Below, piece after piece: positions 1 through 7,892 of a DNA stretch of 64,000 nt. The notes beneath the pieces are model-generated. The model was not told the origin of the DNA. It worked only from the letters and a program-made list of their open reading frames with translations, and searched no databases. The stretch is taken from the NCBI GenBank assembly GCA_902761605.1, contig CACWLC010000011.1:1-64000 (forward strand), in the 5' to 3' direction. The position numbers were made by a program, and so were the translations under genes. Each line of letters opens with the position of its first letter. Position 1 is the first letter of the stretch. The stretch is from an uncultured Prevotellaceae bacterium. Lineage in GTDB: Bacteria > Bacteroidota > Bacteroidia > Bacteroidales > Bacteroidaceae.

Positions 1-1
1 A

Positions 2-163
2 CCAACAGCACAGAGCACTCTGTATGAGGGAGGCTTCACTCTGAGCGACACGACTACCGTGAAGGCTATCGCCATCAAGAATGGTGAATCCAGCGAGGTA
101 AGCACCAGGCTGTTTAGCAAGGGCTCAGGCGGCGATACCGGTGGCAACGGCGACATGGAGTAA
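2..163 (+). CDS. C-terminal end of a probable HU-like DNA-binding protein with a chitobiase/hexosaminidase C-terminal-type domain (partial)
   Basis: An open frame enters from the left edge and ends at TAA 161-163. The visible 53 residues (PTAQSTLYEGG...TTTVKAIAIKNG...SEV) match the CHB_HEX_C repeat seen at the C-terminus of some Bacteroidota proteins, and a Gly/Asp-rich tail follows. In this phylum HU-family proteins carrying such a tail often sit directly before a smalltalk protein, which is what follows here 49 bp downstream. The HU assignment therefore rests on context; the DNA-binding part lies outside the window. A glycan-binding or surface protein with the same domain is the alternative. 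Confidence 0.55.
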   Translation, partial: PTAQSTLYEGGFTLSDTTTVKAIAIKNGESSEVSTRLFSKGSGGDTGGNGDME

Positions 164-212
164 TCTGTCGGAGGAAGAGTATAGAACTATTAAGAAGGAA
201 AGGAGGTAAGCT

Positions 213-314
213 ATGACTAAGAAAGAAACCCTGAAGTGGATCGTACAGATCATCGCATCGATTGCATCAGCAATCCTCACGGCCCTCGGAGCAACATCCT
301 GCATGGGCGTATAG
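213..314 (+). CDS. smalltalk protein (33 aa membrane-type micropeptide)
   Basis: ATG 213 to TAG 312-314, 33 residues: MTKKETLKW, a hydrophobic helix (IVQIIASIASAILTALGA) and the tail TSCMGV. A strong AGGAGG ribosome-binding site at 201-206 lies 6 nt before the ATG. Length, the KKETLKW start, the single helix and the C-terminal Cys fit the Bacteroidota smalltalk family, typically found beside HU-like proteins and amidases in putative mobile or secretion-like cassettes. The function of the family is unknown. A rho-independent terminator follows immediately, so this is the last gene of its unit. Confidence 0.85.
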   Translation: MTKKETLKWIVQIIASIASAILTALGATSCMGV

Positions 315-317
315 GCA

Positions 318-349
318 AAGAAGGCAGCCACAACGGCTGCCTTCTTTTG
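318..349 (+). terminator. rho-independent terminator after the smalltalk gene
   Basis: A perfect 12-bp stem (AAGAAGGCAGCC at 318-329 with GGCTGCCTTCTT at 335-346) with a 5-nt loop, followed by a T run. It starts 3 nt after the smalltalk stop codon and separates it from the convergent flippase-like gene. Confidence 0.9.
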
Positions 350-354
350 TGTGT

Positions 355-1416
355 TTAGCTATTTGCGTTGTGCCCAGAAGTGGCCGCTAATGGTATCTTC
401 ATGAGAAGCAGGCCGATGAGAATCCAGATGATCTCACGGACACGGCAGATGATGCTCACGAAGATGCCGAGGGCGGCAGTGAGACCCATCACGGCGATGG
501 AGATGACGAAACCGCCCTCCTGAACGCCAAGCTGCATGGGCAGGAAACCGATGAGGTTGGCCAACAGCGTGGTAAACGACAGGATAAGTATCGAGTGGAG
601 GAATGTGAGGGTAAGACCTGACAGTCCTCCTCCGCAGTCGATGCCGAAGAGAAGGAGCATGAACATTATCTCAAGGCTCTGAACGATACGAGAGGCATAT
701 TCGAGCAACAGGCTGGCATAGAACGAACGCTTATCCTGCTTATGGAGTGAGGCGATATGCTCGTCGACATTATGCAGTGCCTCGCTGTGACGCTCAAGGA
801 ATCGGGTGCTCCAGCCTTTCAGTCCGGGAATCTTACCTATCCAACGGATGGTCTTTATCACCAGTCCGTACTTATATCCACGCGAGAACAGATAGAAGGC
901 GATGAGACAGAACACCACGATGATGGCCAATACGATGGCTGTGGCTGAGCTGAAGGGCAGGTCGCCGATGGCAGCAAGAGCCAGATAGAGAAACACACTC
1001 GTGAACCAAAGCCAGAAATGGGCGAAGATATGCATCATCGCATATAGAATCACTGACGAGGCGGCACGCTGGTTGCCGATATTCTTCGACAGCTCTACGA
1101 TACGGTAAGGCTCGCCACCAAGACCGCCCACGGGAGTGGCGTAGTTGAGAGCATAGCCAGTGATGGTAAGACGGAAGATGCGCCAGAAGCTGACATGCTC
1201 ATCAGGCTCGATCTGGCACTTTATGATCTCCATCCATGCGAGGGCATTGATGCCGTAGACGAAGATCCAGATGCCTATGATGGGGATGAGCCAGTAGCCG
1301 GCATGGCAGAGATGATCCCACAACTCGATGAAACTGACATCGAAGGTGAACATCATCACCACTACGGCAACGACACCGATGAAGAAAAACAGGTTGTTGA
1401 GGCCTTTCTTTGTCAT
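355..1416 (-). CDS. flippase-like / lysylphosphatidylglycerol synthase TM-region family membrane protein
   Basis: 353 residues with about eight hydrophobic segments, matching the YbhN/AglD/MprF N-terminal flippase-like family (conserved region TITGYALNYATPVGGLGGEPYR at residues ~88-110 and a C-terminal LPMQLGVQEGG). Family members are proposed to flip lipids or lipid-linked intermediates across the inner membrane; no catalytic domain is fused here. The start ATG overlaps the stop of the upstream phosphatidyltransferase-like gene by 4 nt, so the two are translationally coupled and probably act on the same lipid. It is the last gene of the long minus-strand operon and converges on the smalltalk unit. 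The substrate is unknown. Confidence 0.85.
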   Translation of the reverse strand: MTKKGLNNLFFFIGVVAVVVMMFTFDVSFIELWDHLCHAGYWLIPIIGIWIFVYGINALAWMEIIKCQIEPDEHVSFWRIFRLTITGYALNYATPVGGLGGEPYRIVELSKNIGNQRAASSVILYAMMHIFAHFWLWFTSVFLYLALAAIGDLPFSSATAIVLAIIVVFCLIAFYLFSRGYKYGLVIKTIRWIGKIPGLKGWSTRFLERHSEALHNVDEHIASLHKQDKRSFYASLLLEYASRIVQSLEIMFMLLLFGIDCGGGLSGLTLTFLHSILILSFTTLLANLIGFLPMQLGVQEGGFVISIAVMGLTAALGIFVSIICRVREIIWILIGLLLMKIPLAATSGHNANS

Positions 1417-2393
1417 AGTTTATCAGCTATGCGACGACAGAATCCCTCATGGCGGCGACGTACATACTCCGTGAGCAGGCCCATGCCTATGATCTCCCAG
1501 AGGAAGAACTCTGCAGGCAGGTCGATGAGCACGAAGAGGAAGAGCCAGAAGGAACGGAAATTGAATGTGAGCAGGCCGTTCCAGGGCATGATGGCCAACG
1601 ACTCGCGATGGATATCCTCGCGCACGTCCTGAGGAAGCTGGTCGGCAGAGCCGAACTTATCCTTGATCTTCTTCATCAGACGCTGGAACTGAGGGGTCGA
1701 CTTCTCCTGTTTCTTCGTATAGTCGATATATGACTTCTGGAAGATACGCTCGTAGCGTGGGGTCGTGGAGTCCATCTTGTCGTAGATCTCCTGCTGGCGG
1801 GCGGAGTTGTCGAGCTCGCTGCCCTTCTCGCCCTTAAGGAAGAAGAGGTGTACCTGGATGTAATAGTCGGCCAGACGCTGCTGGGCGGCGATGCCTGCGA
1901 AGCCAGACATAAGTGCCAGGACAAAAACGATGGCAGTGGCTATATACACGTTCTGAGGCGTGTCGCTGATGCCAAGCCAGCCGAACTCCAGGCTGTGGTG
2001 CTGGTAGAATCGCCATACCATACCCATATATATAGGTGTGAACCATACGAACCCTGCCATACCGTCGAGGATACGGCCTACCTTGCTCTTCTTACCCGTC
2101 ATACGGGCCAGCTGACCATCGGTGCAGTCGAGGATATCGGCCACCATCAGCAGGAGTATCGCAAGGAGGTTGAGCACCAGTCCCGCTGCTCCCTCATAAT
2201 AATGGCTGCCATGGGCAAAGAGCACACAGCTGCCGGCACCGATGATCATCGAGAGGATGGTGACGGTGTTGGGATGGATATCGAAAACATTGAAACCCTT
2301 GGCACAGTAATAGCATAGAGGCCGGATAACGTGAAGGTCGAGCCAGTCTTCAGTCTCTACAGACTTCATCGACTCATATATCTTCTCATTCAT
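1413..2393 (-). CDS. CDP-alcohol phosphatidyltransferase family protein with an altered catalytic motif
   Basis: 326 residues, several membrane helices. The family signature D-x2-DG-x2-AR-x8-G-x3-D-x3-D is present as D89-C-T-D92-G93-Q-L-A96-R97...G106-R-I-L-D110, but the last Asp (expected at 114, proposed general base) is Gly. A ~75-residue charged insertion after residue ~175 (EIYDKMDSTTPRYERIFQKSYIDY) is unlike minimal PgsA/PssA enzymes. Family members transfer a phosphoalcohol from CDP-diacylglycerol or CDP-alcohols at the inner membrane. Coupled by a 4-nt overlap to a flippase-like gene. It may attach a polar group to the lipid made by the upstream synthase genes, or belong to inositol/glycerolipid synthesis; the substrate cannot be read from the sequence. 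Confidence 0.85.
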   Translation of the reverse strand: MNEKIYESMKSVETEDWLDLHVIRPLCYYCAKGFNVFDIHPNTVTILSMIIGAGSCVLFAHGSHYYEGAAGLVLNLLAILLLMVADILDCTDGQLARMTGKKSKVGRILDGMAGFVWFTPIYMGMVWRFYQHHSLEFGWLGISDTPQNVYIATAIVFVLALMSGFAGIAAQQRLADYYIQVHLFFLKGEKGSELDNSARQQEIYDKMDSTTPRYERIFQKSYIDYTKKQEKSTPQFQRLMKKIKDKFGSADQLPQDVREDIHRESLAIMPWNGLLTFNFRSFWLFLFVLIDLPAEFFLWEIIGMGLLTEYVRRRHEGFCRRIADKL

Positions 2394-2403
2394 CGCTCGC
2401 TAT

Positions 2404-2437
2404 AATTATTTTTTATTTTTTATTTTTTATTTTTTAT
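2404..2437. repeat. TTTTTTA tandem repeat upstream of the phosphatidyltransferase-like gene
   Basis: Four to five heptamers of TTTTTTA (AAAAAAT when read in the direction of the genes), filling nearly all of the gap between the DUF5686 gene stop and the next start. Confidence 0.85.
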
Positions 2438-5005
2438 TTAGAACGTTAATCTGAAAATGTAACGTATGCCCCACTTGGTTGCTGTAGGCAACTCAAGATA
2501 GTTAAGACGACGTACATACTCGACATGGATAATCTTAAAGATATTATGTACACCCACAACCACTTCGACATAAGGCTTCTTGGTGTCCATCACATAACAG
2601 CCTTCGGGGAACCACATCAGCTTGTCGCTGCCGATATTATCAGGATGGTAGGGGTTGTTCTTGTCGCTCAGACCGCCCCAGAGGGTGTTGACAGCGATAT
2701 ACTCACGCCACTTCAGATGACGGATGAGGGGGATACGGTTGAAGATCTTACCGTTGAGGTCCCAAGAGAGCATCATCGACACGTAGCGGTCGTTAAGGAA
2801 CTCCATGTTGTTGACGAGGTTGAACATCTCCTCCTCGATGACAAACGAAGTGTTGGCGATAGGGTGAATCAGCAGAGGGTAGGGCACCTGGTTCCACTGA
2901 TATCCCGCCTTGAGGAAGAGGTCTGCCTTTCCCCAGCTGTTAAGCCAGAAACGCTTGTAGAGCTTTGCCTCGGTGAGGTTGTATGTGTAGTCGCCACCAA
3001 GGACATTACGGAATCCCATGGTGTGGCTCAGACTCAGCGCCGGGGCATCCTTGTTGATGGTGATACGACGCTGCTTGTTGTTGATATATGTCTCATCGGG
3101 GGCATAGCGTAACTCTGCGAAGAGCTCTGTGGTGCGCAGGAACTCACGATGGGCATTGAGGTTGCCGTCGTATTTTATCTCTGGCTGATTGAGTCTCCTG
3201 AACGACATGGCGCCGATAGGCTGCTGCTCCTCGGTCTTGAAGCTCAGAGTGGTGCGCAGACCACCGTAGGCCTCATAGACATAAGAGAACTTCTGGCGGT
3301 TGGAGAGGATCATCTTGTCGATGCCGGTCCACTTGAAGGCCACGAGGAAGTTATCCTTATCCGTTGGCAGATATCTGTCGCTGGGAGAGATTACGTCGTA
3401 GACACTCTCCAGCTCGAAACTGCGCTTAGGATACTCCCACGGCATATAGATCTTGTCGATGAGGGAGTAGGTGAACGTAGCTCCGTAGTAGTTCTTGTGG
3501 CTTCCCCAGCCGTGGGCATAGTAGGCCTTTCCGAAGATACGGGGATGGAGGTTACCTGTGGTCTGCAGACTCAGACGATTACGCCATCCGTCGAACTTGT
3601 TACTCGTGAGCATGGTGTTCACAGGGGCGATATCGATCTTGTTCGGAGTGCCTGTCTCGATGGCATTCTCGATGAGGGCATTAAGACCGATCATGAAGTA
3701 TTTGAAACCCTTGATATTCTGGATGTTCTTTACAAAATTGCCCATGGAGTCCTCACTCTTGGTGAGTTCCACCTGACGGTACTGATCCCAGAAGGCCTGA
3801 TTACGCATGCTGGCATCGGCCTCGCGGATTTCCGTTCGTTTGCCCTTGAAGAGTTTCTTGGGCAAGGGGTCGAAGTTGTATCCCGTCATTCTGGTTGTTC
3901 GGATGACGATACAATCCTTGATAAACTTGGCAAACTTCAGCTCTGCCACCATATCGTCGCGTGAGAGCACCCACTCGCCATTGTCGAGCTGCTCGTATTC
4001 CTGTTCGATGTGCATGTTCTCCACGAAGTTCACAGATGTCTGCTTAGGCAGGGTGAGCTGGCAGCGGCGCACATGATATGAGGAGTCCTTGAGGATATAG
4101 ATGTCGCCACGGAATCCGAAGTCCATCTGGTTGTTTGGCAGGAAATGGAGATGGATACACGAGTCGCGCTCTATCTTAACGGTATCCTCGATATAGAAGC
4201 GGTAGAAACCGATGGCGTCCTTACCGATAGGCGAGGTGAAGGGGTACTGCACCAGGCGGATCTGGTTGTCGTAGAGGTTGACATCGGTGAAGACATCCTT
4301 CATGACCACGTTGAGGATATCACCTGTCTGGAAGAGGTCATTGATACCCGATGACTGCTGGCCCTGGATGATTGACTTCTTCTTACCCGATGACTTCTGC
4401 CAGATCATCTCAGTAACAGTCTCGTCGACACTGAGAGGGAGGATGAGCTTGTTGTTATACTGGCACATCTCCACCTGTTCCCTGAGCCATGGGGTGCTGG
4501 AGTAAGGCTTCTTCTCCAACTGCTCCGGGGTGATATTATTGGCGGCGAGGGTAAGTTTCTCGTATTTGTCGTAACGATAATATTCGTGGTTATGCAGGTC
4601 GGTGAGCTTCTTGGCTGCGATGACCTTCTTCATCAGTTCCACGGCGGGGTTGTTCTTACGACTGTATCTTCCTTTCTTCGAACTGATGGTAACCTGTTTC
4701 AGCTGACGGTTGTCGGGCTTCAGCTTGATGTTCATCTTTGATTTGCTGTTGGCATCGATGGTTACATCCTGGGCGATATATCCCACAGCACTGAAGGTGA
4801 TAATCCATCCGTTGTGTCGGGCAATGGTATAGCGTCCCTCGATGTCAGCCACTACAGCAACATGATGGCCCTTGTAGATGACGCTGGCATAGGGGATACA
4901 CTCACCTGTCTCGGCATCGGAGACGACACCGGAGATATTCTGGGCTGATGCGGCGAAGCAAAATAAAAAATTAAAAATAAAAAATAAAAAATATTGCTTC
5001 GGCAT
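2438..5005 (-). CDS. DUF5686 outer-membrane protein with N-terminal carboxypeptidase-regulatory-like domain
   Basis: 855 residues from the ATG at 5005. That start puts a clean signal peptide (MPKQYFLFF...CFAASAQ) at the N-terminus and removes a 29-nt overlap with the upstream gene. After the signal comes a CarboxypepD_reg-like beta sandwich (NISGVVSDAETGECIPYASV...) and then a long DUF5686 region rich in alternating beta strands ending in IRYIFRLTF, consistent with an outer-membrane barrel. Function is not established for the family. Position in the operon beside a LolA-like carrier and an MMPL exporter suggests the outer-membrane end of a lipid or pigment export route (inference). The signal-peptide region is encoded by an A/T tandem repeat at 4963-4992. 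Confidence 0.85.
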   Translation of the reverse strand: MPKQYFLFFIFNFLFCFAASAQNISGVVSDAETGECIPYASVIYKGHHVAVVADIEGRYTIARHNGWIITFSAVGYIAQDVTIDANSKSKMNIKLKPDNRQLKQVTISSKKGRYSRKNNPAVELMKKVIAAKKLTDLHNHEYYRYDKYEKLTLAANNITPEQLEKKPYSSTPWLREQVEMCQYNNKLILPLSVDETVTEMIWQKSSGKKKSIIQGQQSSGINDLFQTGDILNVVMKDVFTDVNLYDNQIRLVQYPFTSPIGKDAIGFYRFYIEDTVKIERDSCIHLHFLPNNQMDFGFRGDIYILKDSSYHVRRCQLTLPKQTSVNFVENMHIEQEYEQLDNGEWVLSRDDMVAELKFAKFIKDCIVIRTTRMTGYNFDPLPKKLFKGKRTEIREADASMRNQAFWDQYRQVELTKSEDSMGNFVKNIQNIKGFKYFMIGLNALIENAIETGTPNKIDIAPVNTMLTSNKFDGWRNRLSLQTTGNLHPRIFGKAYYAHGWGSHKNYYGATFTYSLIDKIYMPWEYPKRSFELESVYDVISPSDRYLPTDKDNFLVAFKWTGIDKMILSNRQKFSYVYEAYGGLRTTLSFKTEEQQPIGAMSFRRLNQPEIKYDGNLNAHREFLRTTELFAELRYAPDETYINNKQRRITINKDAPALSLSHTMGFRNVLGGDYTYNLTEAKLYKRFWLNSWGKADLFLKAGYQWNQVPYPLLIHPIANTSFVIEEEMFNLVNNMEFLNDRYVSMMLSWDLNGKIFNRIPLIRHLKWREYIAVNTLWGGLSDKNNPYHPDNIGSDKLMWFPEGCYVMDTKKPYVEVVVGVHNIFKIIHVEYVRRLNYLELPTATKWGIRYIFRLTF

Positions 5006-5027
5006 CGCCGATGATGTATGATAATGC

Positions 5028-5639
5028 TTATTCAAATGTAAACTTGTTAAATTCATAATCTGTGAAACCTCCGTCGCGCTCTACGAATCGCAGAAGCTTG
5101 ATGGCAGAGGTCTTAATGTCAAGCACAAGAACGAACTTGGAATACATCATTCTCTTTTGTTTCTTGGCATTGTCTGTCGTTGGGATGACAGTGATGGATA
5201 GTGAGGTGCCTGTCTTCTGGATAGACACATCGGGAAGTTTCGTGATATCTGTCGTTCCACCGTTGATGACACTTGTGAGAACGGTGTGGAAGGTGGCAAA
5301 CTGAGGATTCTTCTTGCTGTCGGTAGAGTGTTCCTTACCGTTTACAGTCATGGTGAATCGAGTGCCCTTCATGAGCAGTTTGTCGCGTCCCTCGTTGGTA
5401 GAGATACTAACCATGTCGGGAGCCATGATACAAGCTCCGCCAGTGGTTACTATGTCTTTCTTAAGTGATTTCTTATGAATGATCCTGTTGATATTGGCAA
5501 CTGCCTGTTTGAAGTCCTTGTAACGGGTACAAGCCTGCTGGAAATCTGTCTGCTGGGCAGTGGCAGTGAATAGTGAACAGTTAATAGTGAATAGTATCAA
5601 CAGCACCTTCAGCCATCCATTCGATCTATTTTGCTTCAT
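5028..5639 (-). CDS. LolA-like periplasmic lipoprotein/lipid carrier
   Basis: 203 residues from the ATG at 5639; a TTG three codons upstream is possible but less likely. Signal peptide ends at TATAQQ. The body resembles LolA-type carriers found in aryl polyene clusters: K-S-L-K-K-D-I...G-A-C-I-M-A-P-D near residue 55-75, KRMMYSKFVLVLDIKTSAIKLLRFVERDG and a C-terminal YEFNKFTFE strand. LolA-like proteins bind acyl chains in a half-barrel and move them across the periplasm. It is embedded between a ketoreductase gene and a DUF5686 gene, so it likely carries the product of this operon rather than bulk lipoproteins. Its signal peptide is encoded by a GTGAATA-type tandem repeat (5565-5594). Confidence 0.7.
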   Translation of the reverse strand: MKQNRSNGWLKVLLILFTINCSLFTATAQQTDFQQACTRYKDFKQAVANINRIIHKKSLKKDIVTTGGACIMAPDMVSISTNEGRDKLLMKGTRFTMTVNGKEHSTDSKKNPQFATFHTVLTSVINGGTTDITKLPDVSIQKTGTSLSITVIPTTDNAKKQKRMMYSKFVLVLDIKTSAIKLLRFVERDGGFTDYEFNKFTFE

Positions 5640-5674
5640 AACCTCCAAATATTTTTTATTTTTATATTTTTTAT

Positions 5675-6397
5675 TTAAGTATACAGTCCTCCATTAATAG
5701 ATACCACATTACCTGTGATATATCCTGCATTCGGCGATACGAGGAAAGCCACGAGATCGGCCACTTCCTCAGGAGTACCGAAACGGTTGGCAGGGATGGT
5801 CTTCTTCAGGGCTGCCTCGTCGAGACCTTCTGTCATGTCGGTCTTGATGAATCCAGGAGCTACGGCATTAACGGTGATGCCACGACGTGCCACCTCCTGT
5901 GCCAGAGCCTTCGTGGCTGCGATGATACCTCCCTTGGCAGCAGAGTAGTTGGTCTGTCCGGGAAGACCCTTGATGCCGCTCACGCTGGCCATGTTGACGA
6001 TACGTCCGAACTTGTGCAGCTGCATGGCGGGGAGCAGAGGCTGGGTGACATTGAAGAAACCCGACAGAGTGATGTCGAGCACACGATGCCAGTCGCCTTC
6101 GGGCATGAGGGCCATCACGTTGTCACGACGGATACCGGCATTGTTGACCACCACCTCGATATAATCCTCAGGATGACGGGCCTGCCAGTCGTCGAGGGCT
6201 GCCTTTGTCTGGGCTGCATCGCTCACGTCGAAGGGAAGCAACTCGCCATTGCCGCCACAGAGCTCGAGGGTGTTCTTTGCCTCTGCCTCATTGCTGGCGT
6301 AGTTGATGATTACCTGATAGCCCTCCTGGGCGAGTCTTACGCAGATGGCACGTCCGATGCCACGGCTGCCGCCTGTTATAAGTGCATATTTACTCAT
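5675..6397 (-). CDS. 3-oxoacyl-ACP reductase, SDR family (FabG/ApeQ-like)
   Basis: 240 residues, usual FabG length. Classical SDR features: TGGSRGIG nucleotide-binding motif at residues 8-15, NNAG near 88, catalytic Ser and YSAAK near 138-155, and the C-terminal SINGGLYT. It should reduce 3-oxoacyl-ACP with NADPH in each elongation round. Placed between the FAD enzyme and the LolA-like carrier within the synthase operon, it is the only ketoreductase there; ApeQ of aryl polyene clusters is the closest functional analogue. A cytoplasmic enzyme. Confidence 0.9.
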   Translation of the reverse strand: MSKYALITGGSRGIGRAICVRLAQEGYQVIINYASNEAEAKNTLELCGGNGELLPFDVSDAAQTKAALDDWQARHPEDYIEVVVNNAGIRRDNVMALMPEGDWHRVLDITLSGFFNVTQPLLPAMQLHKFGRIVNMASVSGIKGLPGQTNYSAAKGGIIAATKALAQEVARRGITVNAVAPGFIKTDMTEGLDEAALKKTIPANRFGTPEEVADLVAFLVSPNAGYITGNVVSINGGLYT

Positions 6398-6409
6398 ATT
6401 CTTAAAAAT

Positions 6410-7861
6410 TTATAAATTCATTATATTCCTTGTGAGCTCCGGGCCGAGGATCTCAGCACAGGTGAGCACTGTTGTCATCATCACTCCCTCTATACCGTGA
6501 AGGGTAAGATTCTGTCCTGTAAGCAACAGATTGGGGATAGGTGTGCGGGGCGAGAGGATGGTGAGCATGTTCCTGTAGTCCTTCCTCATACCATAGGCAG
6601 AGCCAAATGGCGAGAGGTTGTAGTCGCGCCAGGTAAGAGGACTGCTGGTATACTGTGTGGCTATCATGTCGCTGAGACCAGGAATCTGAGTCTCTGCCAA
6701 CTCGATACACTCACGGGCCACCTGAGCCTTCATTGCCTTATAGTCGTCGCCACGATGACCTATGGTGGTGTTCTCCCATTTCTTACAGCGATTCCACGTC
6801 ATGTGGGTGAGCAGGTCTATCTGAGTGGCGTAGTTACCCTCTTTAGGAACGAGACAGCTAACCATCACCTTATCCACAGGCTGTGTCTCATCGCTGGGCT
6901 CCCATACGTTGGCCTTACGGTAGATGAACTTGTTGTGGTTGAAATACTCCAGCATCTGAGGTTTCAGCACCAGCGATACGGTGAATGCTCCTACGGTATT
7001 CTCCACGTTGGTCATCCTCTTGCGGAAGATCGGTTTCAGACGGCTGCTCTCCTTAATCAGTTGAAAGGTGAGGGTGGGGTGGATGTCGCTGATAAACATA
7101 TCGCCCTCGTAAGTCTCACCATTAGAGCATCTTACGGCGGTGATACGTCCATCGCGCTCAATCAGTTCCTCTGCCTCGGCCTTACATATCAGTTCACCGC
7201 CATTGTCACGTAGCTGACTAACGAGTTTGTCGATCATCATGTTGCCATCGCCCTTCAGACGCCAGCTGCTGGAGATATAGCTGCTGTTGCTGTGTGCGAA
7301 GGTAAACAGAGGCAATGACTCTTTGCGCAGTTCCATCTTTATCGATGAACCAGCGAGGACATTGATGAGCAGGGGATCGCTGAAAGTCTCTGTAAGATAC
7401 TCATAGGCATTCTTTCCAAAGACAGGCATCAGAACCTCTGTCGTCAGTGGCTGGCGGTTGATATCCTGAAGCATCTCCACATATTTTCGCAGACCTTCCC
7501 TCTCCTTAGGGAAATACTGTGACAGGGTTTCCACGAAATTGTCATATCCCGAGGCCAGAGGGTATGTCTTGTCGCCTATGGTGATGAGGTCGAAACCGGA
7601 ATCATCCATACGCTGCCAAGGCAGATCCATCAGTCCGAAATTCGAGAAGATATCATAGATACGATGGCCTGGTGTCAGACCTCCTACATAGTGAAGGCCA
7701 GTGTCGAAGCTCAGTCCGCCCTGTCGCTTGTAGCTCTGCAGACAGCCTCCGGGCTGTATCTGCCGTTCAAGCACCAGCACACTCTTGCCCTGCTGAGCGA
7801 GTCCTGCTCCGCATGACAGACCTCCGAGTCCACTGCCTATTATGATGACATCGTATTTCAA
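6410..7861 (-). CDS. FAD-dependent oxidoreductase, phytoene desaturase / retinol saturase (RetSat)-like
   Basis: 483 residues. N-terminal FAD-binding Rossmann motif GSGLGGLSCG (residues 9-18) followed by LERQIQPGGCLQSY and FDTGLHYVGG, a signature of the CrtI/RetSat group, and a C-terminal FAD-contact segment LLLTGQNLTLHGIEGVMMT. Such enzymes desaturate, saturate or isomerise polyenes. In this operon it could modify a polyene chain made by the KS/KR/DH genes (inference). The start codon is TTG: the frame has no ATG before an in-frame stop, and the TTG lies inside a tandem GAATTGAA repeat that also provides the stop codon of the preceding exporter gene. Confidence 0.85.
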   Translation of the reverse strand: MKYDVIIIGSGLGGLSCGAGLAQQGKSVLVLERQIQPGGCLQSYKRQGGLSFDTGLHYVGGLTPGHRIYDIFSNFGLMDLPWQRMDDSGFDLITIGDKTYPLASGYDNFVETLSQYFPKEREGLRKYVEMLQDINRQPLTTEVLMPVFGKNAYEYLTETFSDPLLINVLAGSSIKMELRKESLPLFTFAHSNSSYISSSWRLKGDGNMMIDKLVSQLRDNGGELICKAEAEELIERDGRITAVRCSNGETYEGDMFISDIHPTLTFQLIKESSRLKPIFRKRMTNVENTVGAFTVSLVLKPQMLEYFNHNKFIYRKANVWEPSDETQPVDKVMVSCLVPKEGNYATQIDLLTHMTWNRCKKWENTTIGHRGDDYKAMKAQVARECIELAETQIPGLSDMIATQYTSSPLTWRDYNLSPFGSAYGMRKDYRNMLTILSPRTPIPNLLLTGQNLTLHGIEGVMMTTVLTCAEILGPELTRNIMNL

Positions 7862-7892
7862 TTCTTCAATTCTTCAATTCTTCAATTCTTCT
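7862..7892. repeat. TTCAATTC tandem repeat forming a stop and a TTG start
   Basis: Four copies of an 8-bp unit (TTCAATTC on plus, GAATTGAA on minus) spanning the C-terminal codons and stop of the MMPL exporter and the start of the RetSat-like gene. Confidence 0.9.

Noticed and set aside
3149..3964. 271-codon open frame on the plus strand
   Set aside because: Antisense to the DUF5686 gene, no recognisable domain, composition that mirrors the real gene.
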